Shown: positions 6,117-6,144 of the stretch, piece by piece | Numbering within the stretch: position 1 is the first letter of the stretch | How the letters are laid out: each line of letters begins with the position of its first letter | Source: Caulobacter sp. B11 | GTDB lineage: Bacteria; Pseudomonadota; Alphaproteobacteria; Caulobacterales; Caulobacteraceae | DNA: 6,144 nt | Assembly: GCF_002737765.1 (NCBI RefSeq) | Contig: NZ_PEGG01000189.1 | Span: 1-6,144, forward strand | Reading direction: 5' to 3' | Notes under the pieces: model-generated | The model's database searches: none | What the model saw: the letters and a program-made list of their open reading frames with translations, nothing else | Told to the model about the DNA's origin: nothing | Program-made: the position numbers and the translations under genes

Positions 6117-6144
6117 GCGGGCCTGCGCCCAGCAGGTCCAGGCC
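6111..6144 (+). pseudogene. Out-of-frame continuation of the class II aldolase gene
   Basis: After removing one T from 6108-6110 the codons from 6111 onward read FLERACAQQVQA to the last base of the window. This matches the FLERAC-type continuation usual after the SAAECW-GMFF stretch in this family, where about 40-60 further residues are expected beyond the window. Confidence 0.6.

Overview
The window is about two-thirds G+C, with strong G/C preference at third codon positions in its clear genes. The order slt-like gene / divergent dapA-smpB, together with the protein sequences, suggests an alphaproteobacterium, most likely Caulobacteraceae (Caulobacter, Phenylobacterium or Brevundimonas type). 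The genus is inference from gene content and composition; no database search was possible.

Layout, left to right. (1) 1-1728, minus strand: the 5' three-quarters or so of a soluble lytic murein transglycosylase gene, running off the left edge just after the catalytic motif and interrupted by one clear and one probable 1-nt frameshift. (2) 1729-1968: divergent promoter region. (3) 1969-3278, plus strand: dapA (lysine/diaminopimelate synthesis) overlapping smpB (tmRNA partner in ribosome rescue) by 1 nt. smpB lacks its usual C-terminal tail; the missing tail is still readable in another frame just past the stop. (4) 3333-3999: a compact type II toxin-antitoxin cassette (Phd/YefM-type antitoxin, VapC-like PIN toxin) with a perfect inverted-repeat operator and lower G+C than its neighbours. 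(5) 4000-4717: about 720 bases with no confident gene, containing several inverted and direct repeats and one doubtful small minus-strand ORF. (6) 4718-5389, minus strand: a spermidine-synthase-like SAM-dependent methyltransferase-fold protein. (7) 5390-5522: divergent intergenic region with a strong hairpin. (8) 5523 to the right edge, plus strand: a class II aldolase/adducin family protein with a pair of compensating indels and a late frameshift.

The genes do not form one pathway. dapA and smpB look co-transcribed. slt and dapA are divergent and both bear on the cell wall: DapA leads to diaminopimelate, which is a peptidoglycan component as well as the lysine precursor, and Slt cleaves peptidoglycan. 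The toxin-antitoxin pair looks like an inserted accessory module immediately behind smpB.

The most notable feature of the window is not a new system but a pattern of small indels in otherwise well-conserved genes (slt, smpB, the aldolase), while dapA, the toxin-antitoxin pair and the SpeE-like gene are intact. Several lie in short homopolymers, so sequencing or assembly error must be excluded before any is read as biology. I found no convincing evidence of a previously undescribed system, CRISPR array, tRNA, rRNA, tmRNA or insertion sequence.
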